NCBI GenBank assembly: GCA_017401985.1
Contig: JAFPNK010000019.1
Coordinates: 1-52,749 of the forward strand
DNA from: Paludibacteraceae bacterium
GTDB taxonomy: Bacteria; Bacteroidota; Bacteroidia; Bacteroidales; Paludibacteraceae
Direction: 5' to 3'
Length of the DNA stretch: 52,749 nucleotides
Shown here piece after piece: positions 14,383-23,086 of this stretch. Numbering within the stretch: the first letter of the stretch is position 1; the number at the start of each line of letters is the position of its first letter. The notes beneath the pieces are model-generated. The model had not been told where the DNA came from and searched no databases. It saw only the letters and a list, made by a program, of their open reading frames with translations. The position numbers were made by a program, and so were the translations under genes.

Positions 14383-15822
14383 ATGCAGGTGAATGACCCG
14401 AAAATAGAGAACCCGGTGCTGCGGATGGTCGGCGAGGAAGCCGACCGTCTGGGCTTGGAGTGTTATGTCATTGGCGGATGGGTGCGTGACCTGTTTCTGC
14501 ATCGCCCGTCGGATGACATCGATGTGGTAGTGGTCGGTTCGGGTATCACCCTGGCGGAAGCGGTAGCTAAGCGGCTGGGGAAAGGTGCACACCTGTCGGT
14601 GTTCAAGACGTACGGCACGGCACAAGTGAAACGCGGTGAACTCGAACTGGAGTTCGTTGGGGCACGGCGAGAGAGTTATCAGCACGACAGTCGGAATCCG
14701 ATAGTAGAGGACGGTACGTTAGAGGAAGACCAGAACAGGCGGGATTTTACGATTAATGCGATGGCCATTTGTCTAAATAATGGTGAAAGGTTAAAGGTGA
14801 AAGGTGAAAGGGTTCTCCGGTACGGAGAACTGTTGGATCCGTTTGACGGAATGGGCGATCTGGAGCGTTGCATCATTCGTACGCCGTTGGATCCGGATAT
14901 CACGTTCAGCGATGACCCGTTACGTATGATGCGGGCGATACGGTTTGCTACCCAATTGGGTTTCTTCCTGGACGGCGAGACCTTCGATGCCATCGCTCGT
15001 AACAAAGAGCGCATCGGTATCATCACCAAGGAGCGGATCGCAGACGAACTGAATAAGATCATGCTTAGCCGTCGTCCTTCGGAAGGTTGGATACTGCTGG
15101 ATAAGACCGGTCTGCTGCCGCTGATCTTCCCGGAACTGGAAACGCTCAAAGGCGTGGAGGTGAAGGAAGGACGCGGACATAAGGATGTGTTCTATCACAC
15201 GCTGCAGGTGCTGGATAACGTGGCCGCGTCTTCGGATAACCTTTGGCTTCGCTGGGCAGCGCTGCTGCACGATATAGGCAAACCCAAGAGTAAGCAATGG
15301 GATCCGCAGGCCGGATGGACGTTCCGTAACCACAATTACATAGGTGCGAAGATGGTGCCGAAGATCTTCGCGAAGATGAAGTTACCGCTCAACGAGAAGA
15401 TGGAGTACGTGCGTAAGATGGTGGACCTGCATATGCGGCCGATTAACCTGATAGAGGACACCGTGACGGACTCGGCCGTTCGGCGCTTGCTCTTCGAAGC
15501 GGGAGATGATGTGGAGGACTTGATGCTGCTCTGCGATGCGGACATCACCAGCCGCAACGAACAGAAGAAAGCACGGTATCATCAGAATTACCAACTGGTG
15601 CGGCAGAAGATGGTGGAACTGGAGGAACGCGACCGCATTCGTAATTTCCAACCGCCGGTAGATGGTATGGAGATCATGGAGATGTTCCATCTCGAACCCT
15701 GCTCGCTGGTGGGTGAACTCAAGTCCGCTATCAAAGATGCGATTCTCGATGGCGTGATACCCAATGACCACGAGGCGGCAAAACAATTTGTTATTGAATT
15801 ATGGCAGAAGAAAACGAAATAA
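14383..15822 (+). CDS. cca: tRNA CCA-adding-type nucleotidyltransferase with HD domain
   Basis: A 479-residue class II nucleotidyltransferase of the poly(A) polymerase/CCA family. The head shows [12 protein letters not shown] with metal-binding D45 and D47 in DDIDVVV, the [10 protein letters not shown] and [10 protein letters not shown] motifs that hold ATP/CTP, and the RNA-binding [10 protein letters not shown] and [16 protein letters not shown] segments. The second half has an HD phosphohydrolase motif (LLHDIGKP, about residue 296). It adds or repairs the CCA end of tRNA; a poly(A) polymerase role cannot be excluded. Residues about 134-142 come from a 7-base array (14782-14809). The gene starts 9 bases after pepD and its end overlaps parE by 22 bases. 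Confidence 0.87.
   Translation: MQVNDPKIENPVLRMVGEEADRLGLECYVIGGWVRDLFLHRPSDDIDVVVVGSGITLAEAVAKRLGKGAHLSVFKTYGTAQVKRGELELEFVGARRESYQHDSRNPIVEDGTLEEDQNRRDFTINAMAICLNNGERLKVKGERVLRYGELLDPFDGMGDLERCIIRTPLDPDITFSDDPLRMMRAIRFATQLGFFLDGETFDAIARNKERIGIITKERIADELNKIMLSRRPSEGWILLDKTGLLPLIFPELETLKGVEVKEGRGHKDVFYHTLQVLDNVAASSDNLWLRWAALLHDIGKPKSKQWDPQAGWTFRNHNYIGAKMVPKIFAKMKLPLNEKMEYVRKMVDLHMRPINLIEDTVTDSAVRRLLFEAGDDVEDLMLLCDADITSRNEQKKARYHQNYQLVRQKMVELEERDRIRNFQPPVDGMEIMEMFHLEPCSLVGELKSAIKDAILDGVIPNDHEAAKQFVIELWQKKTK
14782..14809 (+). repeat. 7-base array inside the cca gene
   Basis: Units GGTGAAA, GGTTAAA, GGTGAAA, GGTGAAA stand at a 7-base step and run into GGGTTCT. They are read in frame as [10 protein letters not shown]. 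Confidence 0.85.
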
Positions 15823-17720
15823 ATTTGAATGCCGTGGACTACGGCGAGGAGAACATTATTCACCTCGATGACATGGAGCATATTCGGCGTCGTCCGGGTA
15901 TGTATATCGGTAAGTTGGGTGACGGCAGTCATTCCGATGACGGTATCTATGTGCTCATCAAAGAGAGTATCGATAACTCGATTGATGAGTACCGCATGGG
16001 TGAAGGTAAGATGATAGAGGTGGATGTGCAGGACGGCCGTGTGCGTGTTCGTGACTACGGACGCGGTATTCCTCTGGGCAAACTGGTGGAAGTGGTGAGC
16101 GTGCTCAATACCGGAGGTAAGTATGACAGCAAGGCCTTCAAGAAATCCGTCGGTCTGAACGGTGTCGGTACCAAAGCCGTCAATGCCTTGTCCTCTTTCT
16201 TCGCTGTGGAGTCGTATCGTGAAGGCAAGATGCGTCGTGCGGAGTTTGCACAGGGTAAGTTAACCGGCGATACGGGCATTCAGGATTATAACGGGTCGGA
16301 GAAACGCGGTACGATCATTGAGTTCGTGCCCGATGACAGCAAAGGCTTGTTTGAGAACTACCATTTCCGCGACGATTATATAGAGGAGCTGCTGCGTAAC
16401 TATGCGTACCTCAATACCGGTCTCACGCTGGTGTACAACGGCAAGAAATTCGTGTCCAAGAACGGACTGCTGGATCTGCTGACGGAGAACATGACGGAGA
16501 CACCGCTGTATCCGATTATTCATCTGAAGGGCGAAGATATCGAGATCGCGCTGACGCATACGGACCAGAACGGCGATGAGTATTACTCGTTCGTTAATGG
16601 TCAGCACACGATTCAAGGCGGAACGCATCAGGCGGCATACCGTGAGGCGATCGGACGCACCATCAAGGAGTTCTTCAATAAGAATCAGGAACTGGCGGAT
16701 ATTCGTAACGGTGTGGTAGGAGCCATCTCCATCAATGTGGAGGAACCGGTGTTCGAGAGCCAGACGAAAGTGAAACTGGGTTCGCGTGACATGAGCCCGA
16801 CAGGTGGACTGAGCGTTAATAAGTTCGTGAACGATTTCGTTAAGCAGCAACTGGATAACTACCTGCACAAGAACCCCGAGACTGCGGAGATCATGCTGCA
16901 GAAGATTCAGGACAGCGAGAAAGAGCGTAAGGCGATTGCTGCTGTGTCCAAGGGCGCGCGTGAACGAGCGAAGAAGAACCTGGTGAACAACCCCAAACTG
17001 CGTGACTGCCAGGTTCACCTGAACGATGCCAAACCGGTTAAGAGTGCCAAAGATGCGGATGACGATCTGCGCTTGGAGAGTTCAATCTTCATCACCGAGG
17101 GTCTGTCTGCTTCGGGTTCCATCACCAAGAGCCGTGACGTGCGTACCCAGGCGGTGTTCTCGCTGCGCGGTAAACCGCTCAACAGTTACGGTCTGAGCAA
17201 ATCGGTGGTGTATGAGAACGAGGAGTTCAATTGTCTGCAGTCGGCACTCAATATCGAAGACGGTCTGGATGAGTTGCGATACAACAAGGTGATCATCGCT
17301 ACCGATGCCGATGTGGACGGTATGCACATTCGTCTGCTGATGCTCACGTTCTTCCTGCAGTTCTTCCCCGATCTGGTGAAGAAAGGGCATGTCTATATTC
17401 TGCAGACCCCGCTCTTCCGTGTGAAGGATAAGAATCAGATTATCTATTGCTATTCCGAAGAGGAACGTCAGAAAGCGCTCAATAAGATCAAGAATCCGGA
17501 GATCACCCGATTCAAAGGTCTTGGAGAGATCTCGCCGGATGAGTTCAAGGGTTTCATTGGTCAGGGTATTCGTTTGGACCAGGTGACGCTGCGTAAGGAA
17601 GATGCAGTGAACGAACTGCTTGCTTATTACATGGGTAAGAACACCACCGAGCGTCAGCAGTTCATCATTGATAACCTGGTGATCGAAGAAGACCGTGTCG
17701 AAGAGGAGTTTGAAATTTGA
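15801..17720 (+). CDS. parE: DNA topoisomerase IV subunit B
   Basis: A 639-residue type IIA topoisomerase ATPase subunit that decatenates daughter chromosomes together with ParC. The GHKL ATPase shows [21 protein letters not shown], the DYGRGIPLG lid region and [14 protein letters not shown]. The TOPRIM domain has EGLSASGS (about residue 433) and the metal site [14 protein letters not shown] (about 501). The length and the absence of the GyrB-specific insertion suit ParE of Bacteroidetes. It overlaps the cca gene by 22 bases. The 3' end (17709-17720) lies in a 7-base repeat array that continues into the next gene. parC is not in the window. Confidence 0.93.
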   Translation: MAEENEINLNAVDYGEENIIHLDDMEHIRRRPGMYIGKLGDGSHSDDGIYVLIKESIDNSIDEYRMGEGKMIEVDVQDGRVRVRDYGRGIPLGKLVEVVSVLNTGGKYDSKAFKKSVGLNGVGTKAVNALSSFFAVESYREGKMRRAEFAQGKLTGDTGIQDYNGSEKRGTIIEFVPDDSKGLFENYHFRDDYIEELLRNYAYLNTGLTLVYNGKKFVSKNGLLDLLTENMTETPLYPIIHLKGEDIEIALTHTDQNGDEYYSFVNGQHTIQGGTHQAAYREAIGRTIKEFFNKNQELADIRNGVVGAISINVEEPVFESQTKVKLGSRDMSPTGGLSVNKFVNDFVKQQLDNYLHKNPETAEIMLQKIQDSEKERKAIAAVSKGARERAKKNLVNNPKLRDCQVHLNDAKPVKSAKDADDDLRLESSIFITEGLSASGSITKSRDVRTQAVFSLRGKPLNSYGLSKSVVYENEEFNCLQSALNIEDGLDELRYNKVIIATDADVDGMHIRLLMLTFFLQFFPDLVKKGHVYILQTPLFRVKDKNQIIYCYSEEERQKALNKIKNPEITRFKGLGEISPDEFKGFIGQGIRLDQVTLRKEDAVNELLAYYMGKNTTERQQFIIDNLVIEEDRVEEEFEI

Positions 17721-17743
17721 GATTTGAGATTTTAGATTTGTGC
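17709..17743 (+). repeat. 7-base array spanning the parE stop and next start
   Basis: TTTGAAA, TTTGAGA, TTTGAGA, TTTTAGA, TTTGTGC at a 7-base step. The parE TGA stop (17718-17720) lies in it, and the last unit supplies the GTG start of the next gene at 17740. Confidence 0.85.
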
Positions 17744-18150
17744 TCCCGCTGATTCTATTCATAGTACTAATCATCGTGGTGGTTGTGCTGTACGAGGTAC
17801 GCGAGCGACAACGCGCCAAGCAGCCGGTTGAGGAACGTCCTCAGCCGCAAGATGCGCGTCCGGACGGTTGTTGCGGCGAACACCTGGTCTGCGAGCGGGA
17901 GACACTGCTGCAGACCAATGCGCAGATCGTCTATTACGATGATGAGGAACTGGATACGTTAGCGGGCATCGCGCCGGAGGAGTACACGCCGGCTCAACGC
18001 GATGCGATACGCGCGGTGTTCAATACCTTGCAGGAAAGCGATGTGCCCGGTTGGTGCCGGTCTATCCAGTTACGAAACATCGCCTTACCGGCAGATATAC
18101 GAGAAGAAGCTCTGCTCATAGTGCGTGAGCGGAGACACAGAAATAATTAA
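17740..18150 (+). CDS. Small membrane-anchored protein, DUF-like, Bacteroidetes type
   Basis: A 136-residue protein with an N-terminal membrane helix (LPLILFIVLIIVVVVLYEV) followed by a soluble domain containing CCGEHLVCERETLL, YYDDEELDTLAG, YTPAQRDAIRAVF and a C-terminal hydrophobic strand (EEALLIVRERR). I recall similar short Bacteroidetes proteins, sometimes labelled phospholipase without proof. No catalytic motif is recognised. The GTG start lies in the last unit of the 7-base array; an ATG alternative is absent. It sits between parE and the thiamine receptor and may be part of the same transcript. The two cysteine/histidine pairs could bind metal. Confidence 0.7.
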   Translation: MLPLILFIVLIIVVVVLYEVRERQRAKQPVEERPQPQDARPDGCCGEHLVCERETLLQTNAQIVYYDDEELDTLAGIAPEEYTPAQRDAIRAVFNTLQESDVPGWCRSIQLRNIALPADIREEALLIVRERRHRNN

Positions 18151-18162
18151 TCATACTGTCCA

Positions 18163-18235
18163 TTTCATTCGGGGTGCTACGGCTGAGAACATACCCGCAG
18201 AACTTGAACAGGTAATACTGTTAAAGAAAATGAAA
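18163..18235 (+). promoter_or_regulatory. TPP riboswitch (THI box) with start codon in its P1 helix
   Basis: The conserved core is present: CGGGGTGC (18170-18177), GCTGAGA (18182-18188), ATACCC, then GAACTTGAACAGG and TAATACTGTT (P4: AACAG/CTGTT). One core base differs from the usual CCTGA. P1 can form between TTTCATT (18163-18169) and AATGAAA (18229-18235), which contains the start codon of the TonB-dependent receptor. Thiamine pyrophosphate binding would therefore hide the start codon and stop translation. Confidence 0.9.
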
Positions 18236-20479
18236 AAACGATTCTTTCTTTTGTGCGCTTTGGCGCCGCTGATGTCTGCTCTTGCGCAGACGAGTCAAGA
18301 CACGTTGACTATTAGAGGCAGAGACATTGACGAGATAGAGGTGTCTGTTCCTCGAGTTCAACAAACGACCCTTTCTCACACCATCACTGCCAAGGATGAA
18401 CTGAACCGCGACAACACGGGTCAGAACTTACCGTACCTGTTATCAACTATGCCGGGCTTGCAGGTGACGAGTGATGACGGCCTGGGAGTAGGGTACACTT
18501 ATTTCCGCGTGCGCGGAACGGACCACACCCGTATTAACATGACGGTGAACGATGTGCCGCTGAACGACGGTGAGAGTCAGACTGTCTTCTGGGTGAACAT
18601 GACGGATATGAGTTCTTCGCTCAGTAGCATAGATGTGCAGCGCGGCGTAGGAACGAGTACCAACGGTTCCGCTTCGTTCGGTGCCAGCCTGAACATGCGC
18701 ACCGATAACGACGGTGATGACCATAGTCATTTTGTGCTGGCGTTCAACGGAGGTATGTACAACACGTTCCGCGAGATGGCGAGTGCCCATGTGGTGCTGC
18801 CCGGACAGTGGATGGCTAATGCGCGGTTCTCTAAAGTGAACTCGGACGGATTCCTGTACCGCACGAAGAGCGATTTGTACAGTTACTACGGCGATCTGGG
18901 TTGGTACGGTGCCCGCACCCAAGTGGTAGCCCGTCTGTTCGGTGGCAACGAGAAGACCGGAATGGGTTGGGAAGGTGTGTCGTATGAGACAGCCTATGGC
19001 CTCAACGGCGCTGACAGACGTTATAACCCGGCCGGCGAATATACGGTGACGGGTAGCGATGGCGCTGATTCCACCGTCTATTATCCCAACCAAACGGATA
19101 ACTACGCGCAGCAGCATGCGCAAGTGGCGGTTACCCACCGTTTCACGCCGCAGTGGAGCCTGAACACCACACTGCACTACACGCACGGCGGTGGCTATTA
19201 TGAGCAGTACAAGAAGAAAAAATACAGTTATTGGGGCTTGTCCGACAGCGGGAAGAGTTACGGCATGTATCAAAAATGGCTGGAGAACCATTTCTTCGGC
19301 GCGGTGCTTTCGGCCAAGTATATATCGGAGAACCTTGATGCGCAGTTCGGGGTGGCGGCTAACGATTATATAGGTGCGCACCGGGGTGTGTTGGATTATC
19401 TGGCCAAGCCTGCCTCCGCTCCGTTACCGGTGCACTATGAGTACTATCGCAACAGTGCCAATAAGATTGATGCCAACGGGTATGCGAAAGCCAATTGGCG
19501 GGTGATCAACCGCGCACAAGAGAAACTGAGTCTGTATGGCGATCTGCAGTACCGATTTGTGCGGTACACGATGGCGGGTGTCAATGACGAGACCATGACC
19601 GAACTGCCGCTGACGGTTGATTTTCATTTCTTTAACCCCAAAGCCGGTTTGACGTATCAGAACCGAGGTCACCTGCTCTCCGCTTCGTTCGCCATGGCGA
19701 ACAGAGACCCGAGTCGAAGCAATTATACGGAGAACCTGAAGTACGATCCGGTTACGAATACGTATCAAGGCACGATGCCGCAGGCCGAGACCTTATACGA
19801 CTATGAGTTGGGTTACTCGTACGCGCACACGCGTTTTAATATAGGTGTCAACCTCTATTTCATGGACTACGACAACCAACTGGTGCTCACGGGCGAGTAT
19901 AACGATGTGGGTAAGTACCTGACCACGAACGTCAAGGACTCGTACCGCATGGGTGCAGAATTGAGTGCGGCGGTGAAGATCACGGACTGGTTCCGCTGGG
20001 AAGGGAATATGGTGGTTAGTCGTAACAAGATACAGAACTACAAGCAGTATATCGACCTGTACGATGACCAGGATAACTGGAACTGGGTGGGACAAGACAG
20101 CATCGTAGGCGATGTGACTATTGCTTTCTCGCCGACTATCACCGCGATGAGTTTGTTCACGTTCGACTACGCCGGTTTTGTGGGCACTATTCAAACGAAT
20201 GTAACCGGTCGCCAGTATCTGGACAACACCATGGACGAGCACGCGATGCTCAAGGCCTTCACGACCACGAACGTGAATTTGCAATACACGTTGCCGCTTA
20301 AAAGTGAGCGGTTTATTCCTGAGGTGAAGTTACTCTGCCAACTCAATAATATCTTCAACGCCAAATACGCCAGCAACGGTGGTGCCGAAGCCAGCCGTTT
20401 TGCCGACGGTAGTCGTTGTGCGTGGTACTATGCCCAGGCGGGCTTTAACGTACACGCAGGATTTGTTGTGCAATGGTAG
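18230..20479 (+). CDS. TonB-dependent receptor, probable thiamine uptake
   Basis: A 749-residue outer-membrane receptor. It has a signal peptide (about 1-20, ending ALAQ), a plug domain (LPYLLSTMPGLQV, RVRGTDHTRINMTVNDVPLND, SSIDVQRGVGTSTNGSASFG) and a beta-barrel rich in aromatic strands, ending in a strand with FNVHAGFVVQW. It lacks the carboxypeptidase-like N-terminal extension of SusC-type receptors. The TPP riboswitch directly upstream makes thiamine or a thiamine precursor the expected substrate, energised by TonB. The start ATG 18230 is within P1 of that riboswitch. Its terminator lies within the convergent membrane-protein gene (20504-20535), and the two coding regions overlap by 35 bases. 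Confidence 0.9.
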   Translation: MKKRFFLLCALAPLMSALAQTSQDTLTIRGRDIDEIEVSVPRVQQTTLSHTITAKDELNRDNTGQNLPYLLSTMPGLQVTSDDGLGVGYTYFRVRGTDHTRINMTVNDVPLNDGESQTVFWVNMTDMSSSLSSIDVQRGVGTSTNGSASFGASLNMRTDNDGDDHSHFVLAFNGGMYNTFREMASAHVVLPGQWMANARFSKVNSDGFLYRTKSDLYSYYGDLGWYGARTQVVARLFGGNEKTGMGWEGVSYETAYGLNGADRRYNPAGEYTVTGSDGADSTVYYPNQTDNYAQQHAQVAVTHRFTPQWSLNTTLHYTHGGGYYEQYKKKKYSYWGLSDSGKSYGMYQKWLENHFFGAVLSAKYISENLDAQFGVAANDYIGAHRGVLDYLAKPASAPLPVHYEYYRNSANKIDANGYAKANWRVINRAQEKLSLYGDLQYRFVRYTMAGVNDETMTELPLTVDFHFFNPKAGLTYQNRGHLLSASFAMANRDPSRSNYTENLKYDPVTNTYQGTMPQAETLYDYELGYSYAHTRFNIGVNLYFMDYDNQLVLTGEYNDVGKYLTTNVKDSYRMGAELSAAVKITDWFRWEGNMVVSRNKIQNYKQYIDLYDDQDNWNWVGQDSIVGDVTIAFSPTITAMSLFTFDYAGFVGTIQTNVTGRQYLDNTMDEHAMLKAFTTTNVNLQYTLPLKSERFIPEVKLLCQLNNIFNAKYASNGGAEASRFADGSRCAWYYAQAGFNVHAGFVVQW

Positions 20480-20981
20480 AAGTGATATAAGCAACCAGAA
20501 CAGCGCCTGTGGGAATCCATCCCCAGGCGTTTTTTGCGTCAAAGAATGCCGCCCAGACGTTCTCTATCCATCCCATATACACCGCCACTGCCGCCCATGC
20601 GGCTACCAGTGCCAGGCCGATGAACGTGGCCAGTGCGGAACGGAAGTTGAACAGGTTCTTGTAAATGAGATAAGCCCAAATAGGGAGTATCAGGAACAGG
20701 ACGGTAGGCAGCCAGTAAGACGCGATACCCAGCAGCAACGCCACTTGCAGACAGTGCTCTACGGAACTGGTGTGCCGCTCAATGCGGCTGATGATCCAGA
20801 TACACAGCAGCACGAGCGCGGCTACCGGAAAGCCGAAGAAATAATGATACGGAACGTGCTCGCCGAGGTGCATGCCAAACCCGTACATCAGTATCGTCGG
20901 CACCAATGCACCGCCTATTGCCAGTAGCCAAAAGACTACCGGCAACAGGTGATACAACATATTTTGTGTGGCGCGTTTCAT
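20445..20981 (-). CDS. Integral membrane protein with about five helices, unknown
   Basis: A 178-residue hydrophobic protein with about five transmembrane segments (residues 9-32, 47-65, 80-105, 115-135 and 152-172). It starts one base into the stop of the M3 peptidase gene upstream (TAATG overlap), so the two are coupled. The 3' end overlaps the thiamine-receptor gene on the other strand by 35 bases. It is opposite to a thiamine receptor but is transcribed with the peptidase, so no transport role is claimed. I do not recognise a family. Confidence 0.65.
   Translation of the reverse strand: MKRATQNMLYHLLPVVFWLLAIGGALVPTILMYGFGMHLGEHVPYHYFFGFPVAALVLLCIWIISRIERHTSSVEHCLQVALLLGIASYWLPTVLFLILPIWAYLIYKNLFNFRSALATFIGLALVAAWAAVAVYMGWIENVWAAFFDAKNAWGWIPTGAVLVAYITSTIAQQILRVR
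20504..20535 (+). terminator. Terminator of the TonB-dependent receptor, inside the opposite gene
   Basis: CGCCTG (20504-20509) plus GGG pair with CCC and CAGGCG (20524-20529), followed by six T. It lies 25 bases past the receptor stop and within the 3' coding part of the convergent membrane-protein gene. Confidence 0.8.
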
Positions 20982-23071
20982 TATTCAATGAATCCTTTGC
21001 GGCGAAGCAGGTTGTTCGGATCTGCCTCTTTGCCGCGGAACTCCAGATACAGTTCCTGTGCATCGCGTGTACCGCCTTGCTCGAGCAGGTGACGGAAACG
21101 CTTTGCGGTCTCTGCGTCGAACAGATCACCGGTCTCTTTGAATGCTGCAAACGCATCGGCATCGAGCACGGCTGCCCAAGTGTAGCTGTAGTAACCGGCT
21201 TCATAACCGGTGGTGAAGATGTGGTTGTAGAAAGTCGGGCGGTAACGAACGATGATCTCATCGATCATACCCATTTGTTTCAGACTCTGTGCCTCAAACG
21301 CATTCACATCCAGTCCTTCCGCACTCGTCAACTCATGGAAATTCATATCCAGGATCGAAGCGGACAGCAATTCGGTTGTCACGAAGCCTTGATTGAACTT
21401 ACCGGCGTTATTGATCTTCTCGATCAGTTCATCCGGAATCACCTCACCCGTCTGGTAGTGGAACGCATAGGTCTTCAGCACCTCCGGATCGTAGCAGTAG
21501 TTCTCCATGAACTGAGAAGGCAGTTCGACGAAGTCACGCGGCGTGTTCGTACCGGACAGGGATTTATAATGCGCCTTACTCATCAGTCCGTGCAATGCGT
21601 GTCCGAACTCATGGAACAGGGTCTCTACATCATCCATCGAGAGCAGCGACGGGTTACCGGCTGTCGGTTTGTTGAAGTTACCCACATTGATGATAACCGG
21701 ACGGTGATCCACACCTTCAGCATCGATGTACTGCGGCAGGATATTGTTCATCCATGCACCCGGACGTTTGCCGGCGCGCGGGAAATAATCGGTGTACAGA
21801 ATACCCACCAAGTCACCCTCAGCGTCCGTCACTTTGAATACCTCTACATCGGGGTTATAAACCGGCATATTGGTCAGTTGCTCAAACTGCAGGCCGTACA
21901 ACTTAGTAGCCACGCCGAAAGCACCCTTGCGTACGTTGCTTAACTCGAAGTACGGTTTGAGTTCTTCCTCGTCCAATGCATATTTGGCTTTACGCAGTTT
22001 CTCAGCATAGTACCACCAGTCCCAGGGTTGCAGTTTCTCGCCCGGATAATCCTGCTCTAACAGTTCCTGCAGCGCAGCAGCTTCCCGTTTAGCAGCCTCC
22101 AGCGACGGCGCCCAAACGGATTGAAGGAAAGCGTCAACGGTCTGATGATCCTTGGCCATACAGTCTGCCAGAATATAATCAGCAGGGTTGTCGTAACCGA
22201 ACAGTTGGGCTTTCTCGATACGCAGTTCCATCTCGCGGATGATAACGGCTTTGTTATCGTTCTCGTTGTCATGGTTAGCACGGGTAGTGTAGTCCATGAG
22301 CAGTTGTTTACGCAGTTCGCGGTTCTCGCAGTACTGCAGTACCGGCGTGAAGGAAGTGCGCTTCGGAGTGAAGAGCCATTCGCCCGGATGGCCGGCTGCC
22401 TTTGCCTCTTCTGCCGCTGCGGCTTTCGCACTCTCCGGCAGGCCTTTCAACTCCTCCTCGTTGGTGACGAAACGTTGGCAAGCATTGGTCTCTGCTACTA
22501 CGTTGTTACCGAACTTAAGGGACAGCAGACCCAGTTCCTGGTTGATCTGCTTGAGGCGCTCTTTCTTATCCTCCGGCAGGTTAGCACCGTTATCCGCAAA
22601 GGACTTATAGGTCTCCGTTACCAGACGCATCTGCTCGGGGTTAAGACCTAACTGCTCGCGCTGGTCGTAAACGAACTTAACGCGTTGGAAGAGCGCATCG
22701 TTCAAGATGATACCGTCACTCAGTTCGCTCATCATCGGGCTCACTTGTTCCGCAATGGCATTCATCTCATCGTTACCGTCTGCCTCCAGCACGTTGAAGA
22801 ACACACCGGCTACGCGTTCCAGCAACAGACCGGTACGGTCGAGTGCCACGATGGTGTTCTCAAATGTCGGTTCGTCAGGGTTATTCACAATAGCCTCCAC
22901 TTCCGCTTTCTGCTCCGCGATAGCGGCCTCAAAAGCAGGCATGTAGTGCTCTAACTTGATTTGGTCAAATGCCGGTACTCCGTACGGAGTGTTCGGTTGA
23001 TCCAATAAGGGGTTGTGGTTGCATGCTAATAAAGTCATAGCAATAGCTCCTAAAAGAATGTTTTTTTTCAT
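20981..23071 (-). CDS. dcp: M3 family metallopeptidase, peptidyl-dipeptidase Dcp-like lipoprotein
   Basis: A 696-residue zinc peptidase. The M3 signature is LFHEFGHALHGL with the HEFGH zinc site near residues 485-489, followed by a downstream glutamate region (SGTNTPRDFVELPSQFMENY). The usual domain order of Dcp/oligopeptidase is visible (DKKERLKQINQELGLLSLKFG; PAFEAAIAEQKAEVEAIV at the N-terminus). The N-terminus is a lipoprotein signal (lipobox LLAC, Cys 17), so it is membrane-anchored and faces the periplasm, where it trims C-terminal dipeptides from peptides. It is 15 bases after the AsmA-like gene, in the same operon. The start ATG 23071 follows the AT-rich gap. Confidence 0.9.
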   Translation of the reverse strand: MKKNILLGAIAMTLLACNHNPLLDQPNTPYGVPAFDQIKLEHYMPAFEAAIAEQKAEVEAIVNNPDEPTFENTIVALDRTGLLLERVAGVFFNVLEADGNDEMNAIAEQVSPMMSELSDGIILNDALFQRVKFVYDQREQLGLNPEQMRLVTETYKSFADNGANLPEDKKERLKQINQELGLLSLKFGNNVVAETNACQRFVTNEEELKGLPESAKAAAAEEAKAAGHPGEWLFTPKRTSFTPVLQYCENRELRKQLLMDYTTRANHDNENDNKAVIIREMELRIEKAQLFGYDNPADYILADCMAKDHQTVDAFLQSVWAPSLEAAKREAAALQELLEQDYPGEKLQPWDWWYYAEKLRKAKYALDEEELKPYFELSNVRKGAFGVATKLYGLQFEQLTNMPVYNPDVEVFKVTDAEGDLVGILYTDYFPRAGKRPGAWMNNILPQYIDAEGVDHRPVIINVGNFNKPTAGNPSLLSMDDVETLFHEFGHALHGLMSKAHYKSLSGTNTPRDFVELPSQFMENYCYDPEVLKTYAFHYQTGEVIPDELIEKINNAGKFNQGFVTTELLSASILDMNFHELTSAEGLDVNAFEAQSLKQMGMIDEIIVRYRPTFYNHIFTTGYEAGYYSYTWAAVLDADAFAAFKETGDLFDAETAKRFRHLLEQGGTRDAQELYLEFRGKEADPNNLLRRKGFIE

Positions 23072-23086
23072 ACTATAATAATTGGT

